Below the pieces are notes generated by a model. It was not told the DNA's origin and ran no database searches. It saw only the letters and a program-made list of their open reading frames with translations. A DNA stretch of 64,000 nucleotides from Spirometra erinaceieuropaei (Eukaryota; Platyhelminthes; Cestoda; Diphyllobothriidea; Diphyllobothriidae): the NCBI GenBank assembly GCA_902702965.1, contig CACRXP010000175.1, positions 398,627 through 462,626 on the forward strand, written 5' to 3'. Positions within the stretch are counted from its first letter, which is position 1, and every line of letters begins with the position of its first letter. Of the stretch, positions 35,726-49,400 are shown piece by piece. The position numbers were made by a program, and so were the translations under genes.

Positions 35726-37427
35726 TCGCTCGGCCACTCACCACAGAAAAGGCATCTAGCAAAACTTCACACAATCGCAAGGAGGAAGTACGCCCACTGG
35801 GTGCGTAGCGAGCTGCCTTCGCAGCCAAGCCTGCACTTTCAGTCAGCGTGCCTTTATCCAGCCCTGTTAGCATTTGCCTAGTGTTGAACTAAGCGTCAAT
35901 GTGGTTAGACTTCAAAACGTATGAACCAAAAACGTATGAAGCTGCATGAGGAATATTATTGGTTCCACATATTCACTTCGGCTCAAACCAAAAATCCTAA
36001 GGACCGACAGATAAGGCCTAGTGGGCGGGGGGGGCGCACCATGTCCTCATCCTGATCTTTGGAAGGCCGTAGGCAAACATCTTTGTCCACAAACCGAGGG
36101 ATGAAATAACGGCTCATCGTCAGGGACTTATGCAACCCGACTAATCCAGCTGCTCGCGACTAATTGGGCTATCCTCCGTGTGCTGCCTAGCGCGGTGGGC
36201 ACAAGGACAGTGACTTGCGCGTTTTTTATTTTGCAGTGAGAGTTGATTTTCGCAACTGACTGCCAATATGCCGTAATCAATATTCCCTTGTTCATAGGAA
36301 ATGTCCGCTAAGCTTGTAGCCAAATAAAAGCACAAATATACCTTACGTGAAGCGTAGATCGATGACTCCCGCACTAGAGGGTATCCACCACGTGGTCCAC
36401 ATCAAGGTGGAGTAGGCACGGTGACTTGCGTGTTCTTTAATTTTTAGGCATTATGGTCTTCCGCTGCATCTACCACACATTCTCCTCCCCCCGCCTGGGC
36501 CCGGTGCCAGGACAGAGTCAAGAATACCGCAGGCGGGAGATGGCGCGAACGAGCCTGCACCTTGGCGCCCCAGCCCGCACTCCCTAGTCCACAAAAAATA
36601 ACCAGGACGGGTCAGGACGGTGACTGGGCCAGCCTACATATCCAGCGAGCGCAAGCGCATTTACTGGTAGGGAACTGGGTGTCAGCGTACACCAGACTGC
36701 GGGGATCATAGCTTGCTGATCCTGAAATAGCAGACGCTCAGAAACCTACACATAACTGCAACACACTATCGTCAGCCTGAATGACAGCCCTGACAGGATA
36801 ACCCTTGAGGACACACCTTGCCTTCTTGGCATCGAATAGAGACCGATTCTTCGAACGAACAAACAAGGTCTGAGACGACGGTCGACGTCGTCGCGCGTCC
36901 CGCATGACGCCAGCTGGAGTAGCGCAAGCCACCGCCGGTCTCCAGTACAGTGCAGAGGCAGCTCGCGCACGAACCAGCAGTGAGACAGACTTGCGAGACA
37001 TTCACATACTTTATTCTAGTTTCCCCACAGCCACCGTGTCCCGGTGACTAAGTCCAAACCACCGGACGTAGGCATTGGCACAGTAATTGAGAGCACGAAA
37101 CAGTCCGTCTTCGCATGCCACACACGCGGCCTGGACCCGACGAAAGGGCCTCAGGTCTCACACGCACGACTCTCATGCGGACCACGTTATTAGGGGAGCA
37201 CTGCGGCTTCCCCCTCGGAATTCGGTAGGGCTGTAGCGCCCTATCGGTTGGCGCCTAATTTTTTTGTGATGGGGACCACAGGCAATGCGTACAAACTGTG
37301 TTAATCTTGCTTCCACTGCCATGCACCAATGAGAAGTCAGAGCCTGTGGCCGGCTGCGATGAGATTGAATGAAGCAGTATGAGGTGGTATATTACAATGT
37401 AGAAATGCGTATAAATAGTAAGAAGAG

Positions 37428-40400
37428 TCATCCAGATCCTGACGGCGCATCAACTTCTGCTTCTTGATCTTTTTCCGCCTCCACCTCGTCACCGGTTTCA
37501 TCCTCCTCGATCTGCTCCAAATCATCCTCATCATAGTCCTCATAAGATTCAGAGTCAGTTTCCAGTAACTGCGAGCCACCATCCTCGTCCTCCTCACTGG
37601 GAGACGGATCGAAGTAGGTGAGGGAGAGTTCGTAGGCAAACTGTTGTTCCACGCCGACCTCCGTGGAGACTGGCTTTGTCCGATTGTTCAAATATCTGGT
37701 GAACTTTTGTGCATCTGAGTCGCAGTAGACGAGTGCTAAGGCGTTGTCCTCCGGTGCAATTCGCAAAAGCTGTGCAAAATCGCGGAAACAAGTGCGGATT
37801 ATGTAGGCTTGTCGGCTGTTTCTACTTACTAATAAAAAGTAGACACATTTTTGTTAAATAAAGATTGGTACCTCCTCGTTGTCGGACCGCGATATGTAGA
37901 TTATTTGGCCTTGCCACTGGTCGGCCGCCGCAGGCTTACCCTTCTTCGCAGCCGGTGGACATTTCCCGTAGCCGGAGATGTGGTAGAACGTATCAAGACG
38001 CCAATTGCGTGTCGCTTTCGCAGTGGTCGCTGCGAGTACCGTGGAATCCGCGTCTGCCAGCAGGGTGTACATACCCGCTCTCCAGCGGTGGAATCGAGGC
38101 GCAGTCAACTCAGCCACGGGCTCATCATTCGGACACGTCGTCGAGCCATCCCCGTCTTCCGTCTTGCGACGTTTGGCCTCAGAGGCCTCCTCCACCTTCC
38201 GGGAGGAGAGGGGAATTTAAGTAGGACAGGCAGAAACAGCATTAACCAAAAAATGGCCAATCAAAAGGGCGCCACACTCACTGCTTGCGCATCGCCGCTG
38301 GCAGACGGGGTCTCCAATTTCTTGCTGGCGGCAGCCAAGGGGTGCAGCCCGACACCAGTTAGATCGGAGAGGATGACAAGGATTGCCTCAGAGCGAAAAA
38401 GGCGGTGCACCTGACAGCACTCCTCGGGAAGAGTCTCAGCGGCCTTTTCGGTGATGTATGGGAGAACGCTGATGTTTCTGTGAGTAACAAGAGGTGGGGT
38501 AAAATTAGAAACCATAGGAGACGGGACTGAGAGCATCGACTGCAAAGGAATTTACCGGCGTCGGTGGTCAAGCAGAAAAGACCCGATGCCTTGGCCCAGC
38601 CTCGCTTGTCCCACTGCGGGAGAGGAAGGAGTGCCTTGCGCACAGCACTGGCCTTATTCTCTTTTCTCACCCCCAAAATCAAGATGGCCGAGGCGTTGTG
38701 GTTGGTCAATCGCAGGGTTTCTGTGCAGACATGACAAGACACGGATGGTTTTCTTCATGCAATTGAACTACGCCTCGCATGAATACAACGACGTCGGAGA
38801 TATACCCACGTACTTTCACCTGCTTTCATTTCGGGTGGCTACCGCACCAGCAGGGCACTGTGGATCCACAGAGAAGGCCTGGGATCCAGAGTCCAATAAG
38901 CGCCCCTTGCAAATGGGCATTTGGTGCGACCGTTCAATCATCTGTGACCACCTCCCTGCCCAATTAGAGCACCCAGTACACCCGATCCTACGAAAATGAT
39001 TGGTCAAGCCAACATTTTTGTTTCCATTGGCTGAACCAGTGTTTTGGCCACGAATCACGTCTAGTAGTCTATCGAAGACGACTAGGTCGTGAGATCTAGA
39101 TAGTTGACTCAGATTGACATAAAAGGGAGAGGGGTAAGGCAGAACGCGTTCTAAGTTACCGGCAACTGACACTTGACTTCACTTCTCAGCAGTAGTCCCA
39201 TGACACCTTAAGATTGATCGCAACTACGTCTACCAGTTAATGATGATTGTGGTGGCCGGTCGGCAGAGAGCCTGATATGATTACCTCAGTCCTATCTGCT
39301 CGGCACATGAGACCCCCACCATCCAGAAGCTCAGTTGAAAGCCGCACAGCGTGTCTACAAGCGTCGAAAAGTAAGTCTTCGGTGTGACTCAGCACCAACC
39401 TCAAGAATCGGCTAGCTGCAAAAAAGTCGCAGTTCATTGCGGCATGCCCACAACTCCAACAGGTTCCGCTTTTTACTGTCCAAGGCGATCATAAAACCCT
39501 AACATGGTATGCCGGATGGAGAAGTTCGTCATCCATACACAAAGGCATCGCTCAAGCAAGCCGTCCCACAAGCAACGACTTAACCATTACTCTGGACGAC
39601 TGGAAGCCTGTGGGCCACGGACGCTCCGATTGAATTCGCTAAGGGTAGACAGCGCCGGAGCGAAACTTCTCACTTAACAACAACAATCCGTTTAGCACAA
39701 GGCAGCCTTGCCTACGGATGTTCACTACAGCTCCTGATAACACCTAAACAGCTTTACCAATTTCACCAAAACGGCCAAATGGCGCGAACGTCCAGTGTTT
39801 GGAGGACAGCAAACAGACCACTATGGCTGTCTGCAGTCCAGTCCACTTGGTATTGCGCACGGCTTGACTGTAGACGTTCATCGTTGTCCACAGTTGATTA
39901 CGGCGCCTATAAAAAAACAGACACAGATGGGAATGCCTGCAAAGTCCCTTCCGGCAGTCTCCTGATCCGAGGACCACTCTGGTTCACCAGATTATGCACA
40001 GTTCAATAACCGCAGGGCACTTTTGAAAACTTTTTCCAATCGTCATGAACGGGGACAACATTGAGATTTTCCCAAGGACTACCACTCAAGCAGATGGCAG
40101 TAGATCAAAGCAGCCGGCGTTGTTACTTTTGGCTCCCTGCGTCACCATTAGCCAACCACAGTCTAGCTCCAGGCCGGACCTACCTGGCGTGGGTGGGTCA
40201 GGCAGGTTGGTCATCGAGCATAGAAGTCAAAGGCTGCATAGTTCGACAAAGTGCCGGCGTCTTTTCAACAGCAATCAGGAGTACTGTTTCGCCAGGCGGC
40301 GGCACAGCGACAAGAAACGAAAGGTGTCTAAAGAACACAGACATGACTGTGGGAGACTACTCAGCAGCCATTTCTGGTCGGTTTTCTGGTGCCAGATGAG

Positions 40401-43400
40401 CCAGATGGGATCGTTACAGGCGTCCTGCCCTGTGCTGGCAATAGTAAAGCGGCAAATTAACACAACTAGCGTGGCGAACCGGTATGAAGGTGTTGTCTGG
40501 AGAAAGCTATGGGGTAAGATGAGATTTGATTCTCATTTTAAAGCAGAAATTCGAAGGAGTGCTCCAATTGGTGTCAAGCTACTTGCAGTGAGACAGGATT
40601 TCATATCAGTGCTGAGACAGGGCACACTTGGCGAACACTGCCGAAACGCCTGGCCTCCTCCATCCTCAGACCATTATATTTATGCGAGCAGACGGTGAGT
40701 TGCTGAAACAACTGACGCTTGGAACGCGGGAAACAGTATTGATGGCCAAAGAAACCCGTATATATTTGTCCTACGAGGAAGGTTTAACACCCAGCACAGG
40801 AAAACCACTATCTAAAACGAGCTTTAAGCCAAAGCAACTCACGTGATCTGTTTGATACGACAAAAAGGTTGAAGAGCAACCTGGAGTAGTGTATCGCATT
40901 CCGTGTCAAAATTGTCCTTGTAACTACACAGGACAGACTGGGCGCATGCTCGGATCGCGCATACACGATCATAAGCTGGCTGTGCGACGCATTATCACAA
41001 GTGGCCGACCACACCTACGAAATGGGTCACGGGTTTAACTTCGCAGCCACTCCCCTCCTCCTCCCCCTGGACCCGGTGTCTTGACTGAGGCAAGAATACT
41101 GGAGGCGGGAGATGGCACAGGCGGCTGATAGAGGGTGAATCCGCACCTAGACGCACTACCGTTGTACCCCGCGGTTCACAGTGAAAACCGAGTAGGATTC
41201 TACGCAAAAAGAGGGGCGGCTCGCATTCCAACTGGCGCAGCTTGGACCAATACCTGGGCGTGCCGCCAAAATCCCCCCAATGTCAGCATTTGTTATGAGC
41301 CCGCATTGCCGATAATATCTGCCCGACCCCGGTATAGCGCCTCCGTGTTGCTCCAGCGCGTCTGCCACGTGGCCTGTTGCAGAGAAACATACTACTACTA
41401 CTGCTACTACTACTACTAACTAACTAACTACTACTAAACTGCTACAAACTCCTACTAACTAACTACTTCTACCACCAACTACTACTACTACTAACTGCTA
41501 CAAACTACTACTAACTAACTAACTACTACTACAACTACCACTAGCTACTACAACTACTGCTACCACTAACTACTACTAACTACTACTACTACCACCAACT
41601 ACTACTACTACCACCACTAACTACTACTACTACTACTAACTGCCACTAACTAACTGCTACTACTACTACTACCACCAACTACTGCTAACTACTAATAACT
41701 ACTACTAACTAACTACTAACCAACTACTACTAACTACTACCACTACTAACTGCTACTAACTAACTACTACTACCACCAAATACTACTACTACTACTACTA
41801 ACTGCTACTAACTAACTACTAATACTACCATTAACAACTACTACTACCACTAACTACTAATAACTAACTACTACCACTAACTACTACTGCTACTACTACT
41901 ACTACTAAACATGCATGCCATGGCACGGCTGAAGTAAAAAGCACCCGGGACTTGGCTGAAAAAGGTTTGCGTAAGTCATCTATTAAGTTTTCTAACGTAT
42001 ATGAGGTAGGCAGAATGGTATTAACGAAAAAGACAGGGGAGACTGGAATGGCCATTTCGGGCTTGTTAGCCGTCGTCAGCCAGTTATACTCAACCCCGAA
42101 GTGTGGAACACCTGGGGCTCGAAATCGCAACCTGTTAGTTGGAAGTCCAACGCCTCTAACCACTGAGCCACGAGCTCGTTGTCTTGTCTGTTGCGATCGG
42201 GAATATACAACAACCAAATTTGTCCTTGGGACCAGTAGGTAGAAGTGCCTGCAGCACAATTTTCTAATTTCTGGCTGTACAACGAAGAAACACAGAGGCG
42301 TATGCTGTGACGTTTGCTCGGAAACAAACTCATTTTCGATGTCACTGACAACATCTGCCAACTTGACAGAACCCTGGGCAGTGAGGGCAAAGGGCTCAGC
42401 TCAAATTTACGTGAAATGGTGATGTATCAACTTAAGTACAAATTCAAAAGACGGGCCACTGTTGTGACCCCTAACCTCAGGTCCATTGGTCCCTCGTGAA
42501 TCCAAGTGCTGCATTCGATGGAGCGGATTGAGGCGCAGAGTTTTTGCCATTCAGTCTCCTGGAAGGCAGAAATAAAAGGGTGTTACTCTTGGGTAGATGT
42601 CAAGACCTCCATAGACTGCCAAGGGCGCGTCAGTAGGCCACAACGATTGTATTCTGCGTAGCGTGATCGAAGTTTCAAGTCCCTAGGCTGCTTGCCGAAG
42701 CCTTCAGTGGATTATGAGGGAAAGTGTCAAGAGCGTGCTGCACTCAAGAGCTGTATCTGGGTTCGATATAATATAAGCGGGGTGTTCCTCGGTGAGAACG
42801 CCCACTGGCACGAGCTTCACTGGTTCCTTGTTAGGCATGAAAAAGGGAGGACTGATGACGTCTAATACGGATTACAGACAAAAAAATGTGAGCAGTCATC
42901 AGCGCAAATTTGTCCAAATTACGTATGCGTTCTGCTGACATTGAAGTAGGATTTCGGCAACATCTACATACATGCCTAAATTTAAACGTATTCAGGGCGG
43001 ATAGCTATCATTTCACGGTAGGGGAGGTGGGCCTCACCGATCGCGCTGCGAAACTCTTGCTTCGTTCTGCCTCTGGGCTCCCGCTCCCGGACCCTGCCAG
43101 CAGCCGCACGGCGACGCGTGATATAGGCAGAACAGCATTACCGACAAAGACGAGGGATATTGGAATGGCCATTTCTGGCTTACTGGCCGTCGTCAGTCGG
43201 TCATACCCAAACCCGAGGTGTGAAACATCTGGGGCTCGATCCCGCGACTTTTAACCAACAGGTAATTTCAAAAAATTGGACTAGCTCAGTGTTAAAAAGA
43301 TAAGACGAGGAATCAGCACGTCTTGCGGTAGAAGTCTCCAGGTGAGAGAATGGAACCCTAAGCCATCGCGTGCTCAACGAGCACATAAACGGAGTGATTA

Positions 43401-46400
43401 CGAGATGCACCGTTACACCAAAGTGCGGGGGTTCTTAGACGATATAAACCCCCGGAAGGTGGTACCAGCCGCTCAGCTCATTTGCGGGGCGCTGGGTCAG
43501 TCTAGAGGTCCTCGACACGGGATAACTCTCGGGGTTTACAAATAAGCAACTGCAGACTATGGAACGATATGACGTAGATGCGCACCGGTCAGACGAAACA
43601 GGTACCTGTGGAAAAATCACAGGCTATAGCCGTTTTACGATACGGTGAGTGTTGTTAACAATCCAAAGGCTGTCCTTGTCGCCATCCAACGCCATCTTAA
43701 GACCTTAATCTGGTCTGCTGGATACAGACGTTCGTCTTCGAATCCACGAAAGTATCATTCAAGAGAGCCGTCCCACACAACCGCTGTCCGCGAGCAACAA
43801 CTTAACCATCACTTTGGACGACCACAGGTCGGCCACCTGAGCGCACTCTGATTGAATTTGCTAAGGGTCGACAGCGACGGAAAGAAATTTCTCACCTAAC
43901 AACAACAATCCGTTTAGCACAAGGCAGCCTTGCCTACGGATGTTCACTACAGCTCGTTACAGCGCCTAAACAGCTTTACCAATTTCACCAAAAAGGCCAA
44001 ATGGCGCGAACGTCCAGTGTTTGGAGGACAGCAAACAGACCACTATGGCTGTCTGCAGTCCAGTCCACTTGGTATTGCGCACGGCTTGACTGTAGACGTT
44101 CATCGTCGTCCACAGTTGATTACGGCGCCTATCAAAAACAGACACAAAAGGGATGTCGAGAAAACACTATCCGTATTTTTGAGGGATAATCCGGCCCAGT
44201 TACGAGGACAACTTGCACTCTGACTGAATTTACTAAAAGTGAAATTTTGCGTCCACCCCTAAGTCAAATAGCCAGAAATTCAGGAAGCAGCTGAAATCGA
44301 CAGACCAATAATAATGCGGGTTTCAGAGTGACGTTTGTGGCAGATAAAAGAGCATGCTTTCGGGGAAGGGATAAAGGCTAGGCAAGACAGACAGCCCGAC
44401 GACTATCGTGCATGAGGAACGTGGGGAAACGTGCGCAGCACACCACAAATAACATTCAGAAACACCTTTTAAAGACTGTCATTTAGTTCCCAAGACTAAT
44501 AACAGTTCGACCGTCGTGGCCGGCGATGTCTATCGTGTGCTCCACAGCAAGGCTGAAGCAGGCACGGCTAAAAGAGCATGATTTAGTTTACGGCGAATGC
44601 AGACTTGCACAGCATCTACCGCACCCTCTCCTCCTCCCCACCTGGGTCCCATGTTTTAGACATATACAAGGGAGCCGGAGGCGGGAGAGGGCGCATGTAA
44701 CTGGCACGGCCGGACCCGCACCTAGGCCTACCACCACACACCCTCCGGTTCACAGCGGACACTTAACCAGAATTTTAACCAACAACAGCCCCGCAATGGT
44801 GTCAAAAAGATGAGCCCAGCGTACGGCCATTATTCCCAGCGAGAACACAAGTGCACCTACCGGCAGAGACCTGCCTGAGCCACGGTTTGCTGAATAATGG
44901 CATAGCGGGTGCTCATGAACCTCAAGGCCCAGAGAGGTGCCAGGACGAATAGTGAAGGCATAGACAGCAGAATAGAAATCTATTTAATGCTATAAGTGGG
45001 GAAAGCAAGGCAACGAAATATTTATTAACAAGCACTTACGATGAGAAAGTCAGGTAGGCGAATCTCGGAGGTAGATCTGAAACGCCGACGGATGAGCTGC
45101 TGTTGTCCGGCGTCCAGATAGAGAGGGTTGATCCATCTGTAGACCAGGTCCTCCTACAACAAGCCTACATGGGTTAGATGCGGACAGACCTAACCCCCAC
45201 ATCCATTTCTGGCTATTTGGGTGATGGGAGGAAGGGAAGAGTAATTAAATGGCGATATTTCACACAACCGCAACAATATAGACAGTGTTTGAGTTACATA
45301 CCTCGACGAAGCAGGCCGGGAGGCGCGGAATGTTTAAAGGGTCGCGGGATCGAGGCGGTCTTGGAAGGGGGTCACTCTTCAACCAGCCATGAACTGAGAG
45401 GCGATCACGGTTGCCGATGATTTCGGCGACCTATTGAAGATTAAAAGAGAGACGCGGATTTAGGTGAAGGAATAAACAACGAAAGGGTGGGGGAGGGTTT
45501 CGAGGTCACTACGCCTATGAGTCTGTCAGGGGCATCTAAACATTTCTGGTTGTATCTGTCAAGCGACAGATCTGATTACTACGGATCACTTCTACGGTGA
45601 CGAAGTGCGAACACTGTCACGTCAATGAACTGCCATACTTGTGGCTTACGGTTCTCAGTCCGGTTTTTGTCGGAGTCATTATTAATTTAAACTAAGTGGC
45701 GAGACTAGATGTAGGGTATCAGACTTGTGCTTATAGGGCGTGTGACGTAGAGCGCGTTCAAACCGGCCCGATCGCTCTTTACTTGCCTGGAACACCCTCG
45801 CGATGCTGTTGCGTCGAATCCAGACCGTCCGGTTCGAGTAGGTCTGGAAACTCCAGGCTAATGTAGTTTAAAATGTGGTTTGCATTAATCTAAACGCAAA
45901 ACCCAATGTCCACAACCGACGCGACATCTACACTGCCACGAAGATCCACGTATACCGGACACCCGTCCGACCAATCTTTTCAAGCGCTTGCGAATGCTCG
46001 GCCGTGCGGGTAAAAAACGAGTAAAAATTGGAGACACCTGACCACCACTAGCCTGGAGCCGTCCCTCGAATGAACTAAGCCGACCTCGTTTAAAATGACA
46101 CAGTCCACACTCGCTGCAACGATATCGCGAAGGTATCGGAGGCCCACCAAGAAAGAGGTGGTTTTGGTACATTTTTCGTCGTTCGCCCATGAGCTCACTG
46201 TTGCTGCCCTCGATCCGGCGTTGTTACCCACCTGAATGAGTCGAATAGGTCGACTTAGAACTTGGCTTAACAATTCTCCAGGAAATGGTGATGATTCCGT
46301 ATTCGATCTCTGTCACTGGTTGAGCGCTCCAGATCCGCTATCACAGATCGTCACGAGTGGTGAGATATGTACAATCTGCTACCCAATCTAAACGTGCCAG

Positions 46401-49400
46401 ATCAGGAAAAAGCGGAACTAGCCAGAGGCAGCATCCAACGCAAATGGGCCTTTTGTCGGCGATATAACTATCTTGCGGTGCCCCCACCAGCTTCTTTGAA
46501 TGTCTGCAAAAACCTTGCAAGCAGTCGATTCGGGCAACGGTATCGTCTCTACCGTTTGCTGGAAAAAGTAACTAGATCAAAGATACGTTTGTCTATCAAA
46601 GACGACGGCCAGAGACGCAGTTGAAGAGTACTTAGGTCTCTTGTATTGAAACAAAACACTTTATTTCGCGGTCAGGATCAGCCGCGGAAACTGCAAATTA
46701 GTCCGTCGTAATCGACCACAGTCCCAGTAAGCAGGTTGCGTGACGCATTGAGGGTTTTGGTTCGGGTGATCAATGAAACGCGATATCAAGGTGGAGATAT
46801 TCTGGATGTTTCTGAAGGACGGGAGCACGCCAGTTCAGGGCAAGGCCTCATTTCACTACCATTTTCCTATTTGGCAGAAAATTCGGTACATGATTACGAG
46901 TGCCGTTTACTAGCACTCTCGGACACCGCCGTCCTCCGAGGGGTAATTTCAAGGCCTTTTAGATATTCTTCCTGATGGAGTTCATGTTTAAGGCCACATT
47001 GGTCGCCTTAGCGTTTATCAGGGACATTACGCGTGGTTAACAGAAAGTGGGTGTTAAAGGACCCGGTACAGCGACTTTGGGGTGGGGGGCAGAAACAACA
47101 GTCTTACTGAGAGCAAACACAGAGGCGCAACTCACGACACGACACAGGGGTGTGCTGGAAATAGTGACAGTAGTCAGTGACTTGTTGAGGTATTCATCAG
47201 CAGTGGGTCAGGAATTGACGACTAAAACAGTTTGTTTAAAAACCTTTTACCTGATGGAAGGACCGCGGGCAGACCTCAAAGAAGACGAGACAATTGCGAG
47301 CTGGCGGCAAGGACATGACGGATCGCCAGGGATGGTAGTCACCGGGGTTGGACTTCGTGTCAGCACGGCCACACTTGTCCGGCGTGGGTCCACTGTCAAT
47401 GAGGTCGAGACAACCTCCGTCGGTCAGAGAGTTCCAGTCTTCGGGAACAAGGTAGATAACGAAGGCAATTCGCCGACGCTCCAACTCGTCGTCGTGGCAC
47501 AGCAGATAGTCTGCGAATGAGGGAGGGGAAAGCCCCGCGTTATGAGGACTGCCCGATGAGTCAGTAGCCTCTTGAGTCGAACTACAGTATCGAAATGGCC
47601 AGATTTCATTTCCGGAAGACACGAAGTACTGCTTCTATGATCTGAACCAGTGATTACGTTAACTACGTAGTCGTGTGCGAAAGATATACAGGTGGCCTTA
47701 CCATTTGGATCGTAACGCGAAATGCTGCAGTCCACGTCATTCTCATCAAGCTCGGCGCCCGTAACATCCTTCATCCAGGCGAGGAAGTCTGTTGCGAAGA
47801 ACTTCCTAGGAGTGACAAGCAAGATCGAGATAGGGTAGAGAACCTTCACTAGACCCAAATCGACTTATAGCCGAAACGAACCAGATTACGTTAAGAAAGA
47901 AATAATTTCTAAAATCAAATAGTATGCAGAGTACTCGAGTTTTTACCAGTACATAATACCTCAAAACATTATAACCATGAAGATGGACCTGCCTATCAGC
48001 TCAGCTGGTGGCGAATAGTCGAGTGGCCCCCTGTCACGGTTAGCTCTAAAATGAACGGCCTTCTGGAAAACAAGCAGTCACCGACCAGCAGTGAAGGTAT
48101 CAACAGGACGGGGAAGAGACTGAAGCCTGACGCTGTAGCAACGAAACGTCGGACAAATAAACCACTGGTCCCAGCGATCGCCTTTCCGTCTTCTTCTATG
48201 CAATTACCTGGGCCGCGCGTATTCTCTATCATTCGGAATACATTCGGGCGCGAAGCGCTTAAACCAGCGCGTCGGTGGGAATCCTTCTCCTGTCGGCAAG
48301 CTTCAACGTACGCTCAATTGAGGTTCCTGCACAGGTGCCTAGACTCAAGCACTCTGCCGCGATGCCTCTCGTATAAATCGCCTGTCAACACCGAGCTAGG
48401 TAGGCGAACAGTCTTACAACACGGACTCAGAATGATTAGAGTTTTAATCCAGNNNNNNNNNNNNNNNNNNNNNNNNNNNNNNNNNNNNNNNNNNNNNNNN
48501 NNNNNNNNNNNNNNNNNNNNNNNNNNNNNNNNNNNNNNNNNNNNNNNNNNNNNNNNNNNNNNNNNNNNNNNNNNNNNNNNNNNNNNNNNNNNNNNNNNNN
48601 NNNNNNNNNNNNNNNNNNNNNNNNNNNNNNNNNNNNNNNNNNNNNNNNNNNNNNNNNNNNNNNNNNNNNNNNNNNNNNNNNNNNNNNNNNNNNNNNNNNN
48701 NNNNNNNNNNNNNNNNNNNNNNNNNNNNNNNNNNNNNNNNNNNNNNNNNNNNNNNNNNNNNNNNNNNNNNNNNNNNNNNNNNNNNNNNNNNNNNNNNNNN
48801 NNNNNNNNNNNNNNNNNNNNNNNNNNNNNNNNNNNNNNNNNNNNNNNNNNNNNNNNNNNNNNNNNNNNNNNNNNNNNNNNNNNNNNNNNNNNNNNNNNNN
48901 NNNNNNNNNNNNNNNNNNNNNNNNNNNNNNNNNNNNNNNNNNNNNNNNNNNNNNNNNNNNNNNNNNNNNNNNNNNNNNNNNNNNNNNNNNNNNNNNNNNN
49001 NNNNNNNNNNNNNNNNNNNNNNNNNNNNNNNNNNNNNNNNNNNNNNNNNNNNNNNNNNNNNNNNNNNNNNNNNNNNNNNNNNNNNNNNNNNNNNNNNNNN
49101 NNNNNNNNNNNNNNNNNNNNNNNNNNNNNNNNNNNNNNNNNNNNNNNNNNNNNNNNNNNNNNNNNNNNNNNNNNNNNNNNNNNNNNNNNNNNNNNNNNNN
49201 NNNNNNNNNNNNNNNNNNNNNNNNNNNNNNNNNNNNNNNNNNNNNNNNNNNNNNNNNNNNNNNNNNNNNNNNNNNNNNNNNNNNNNNNNNNNNNNNNNNN
49301 NNNNNNNNNNNNNNNNNNNNNNNNNNNNNNNNNNNNNNNNNNNNNNNNNNNNNNNNNNNNNNNNNNNNNNNNNNNNNNNNNNNNNNNNNNNNNNNNNNNN

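Larger units (their letters stand above)
29445..36980 (-). repeat. Right arm of the large inverted duplication
   Basis: Reverse-complement counterpart of 19970-25335. It is about 2.1 kb longer, which is largely accounted for by a 1.34-kb Penelope-like insertion (29625-30968) and about 0.7 kb of extra tRNA-cassette sequence (about 34.9-35.6 kb). Its outer end is only about 450 bp from the stop codon of OGFOD1. Confidence 0.8.

Noticed and set aside
37851..38414. 187-codon plus-strand frame
   Set aside because: It is the antisense shadow of OGFOD1 exons 8 and 9, whose minus-strand translation matches the family.
38559..38625. A minus-strand segment bounded by CCCGCAG and GTAAAT considered as an OGFOD1 exon before LFRSEA
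   Set aside because: Its in-phase translation does not resemble the family, whereas 42476-42558 gives the expected W...GP segment in the correct phase.
39237..39437. Minus-strand frame with a coding-like look in OGFOD1 intron 7
   Set aside because: It is not needed for the OGFOD1 frame, which joins 42476-42558 directly to 38282-38477 in phase, and it has no recognisable homology.
41388..41910. CRISPR-like array or coding repeat
   Set aside because: Units are 3-4 bp with no spacers; it is a microsatellite.
46367..46624. 85-codon plus-strand frame in OGFOD1 intron 4, possibly transposon coding
   Set aside because: It has a protein-like composition but no motif I can name and no second copy in the window, so it is not supported.
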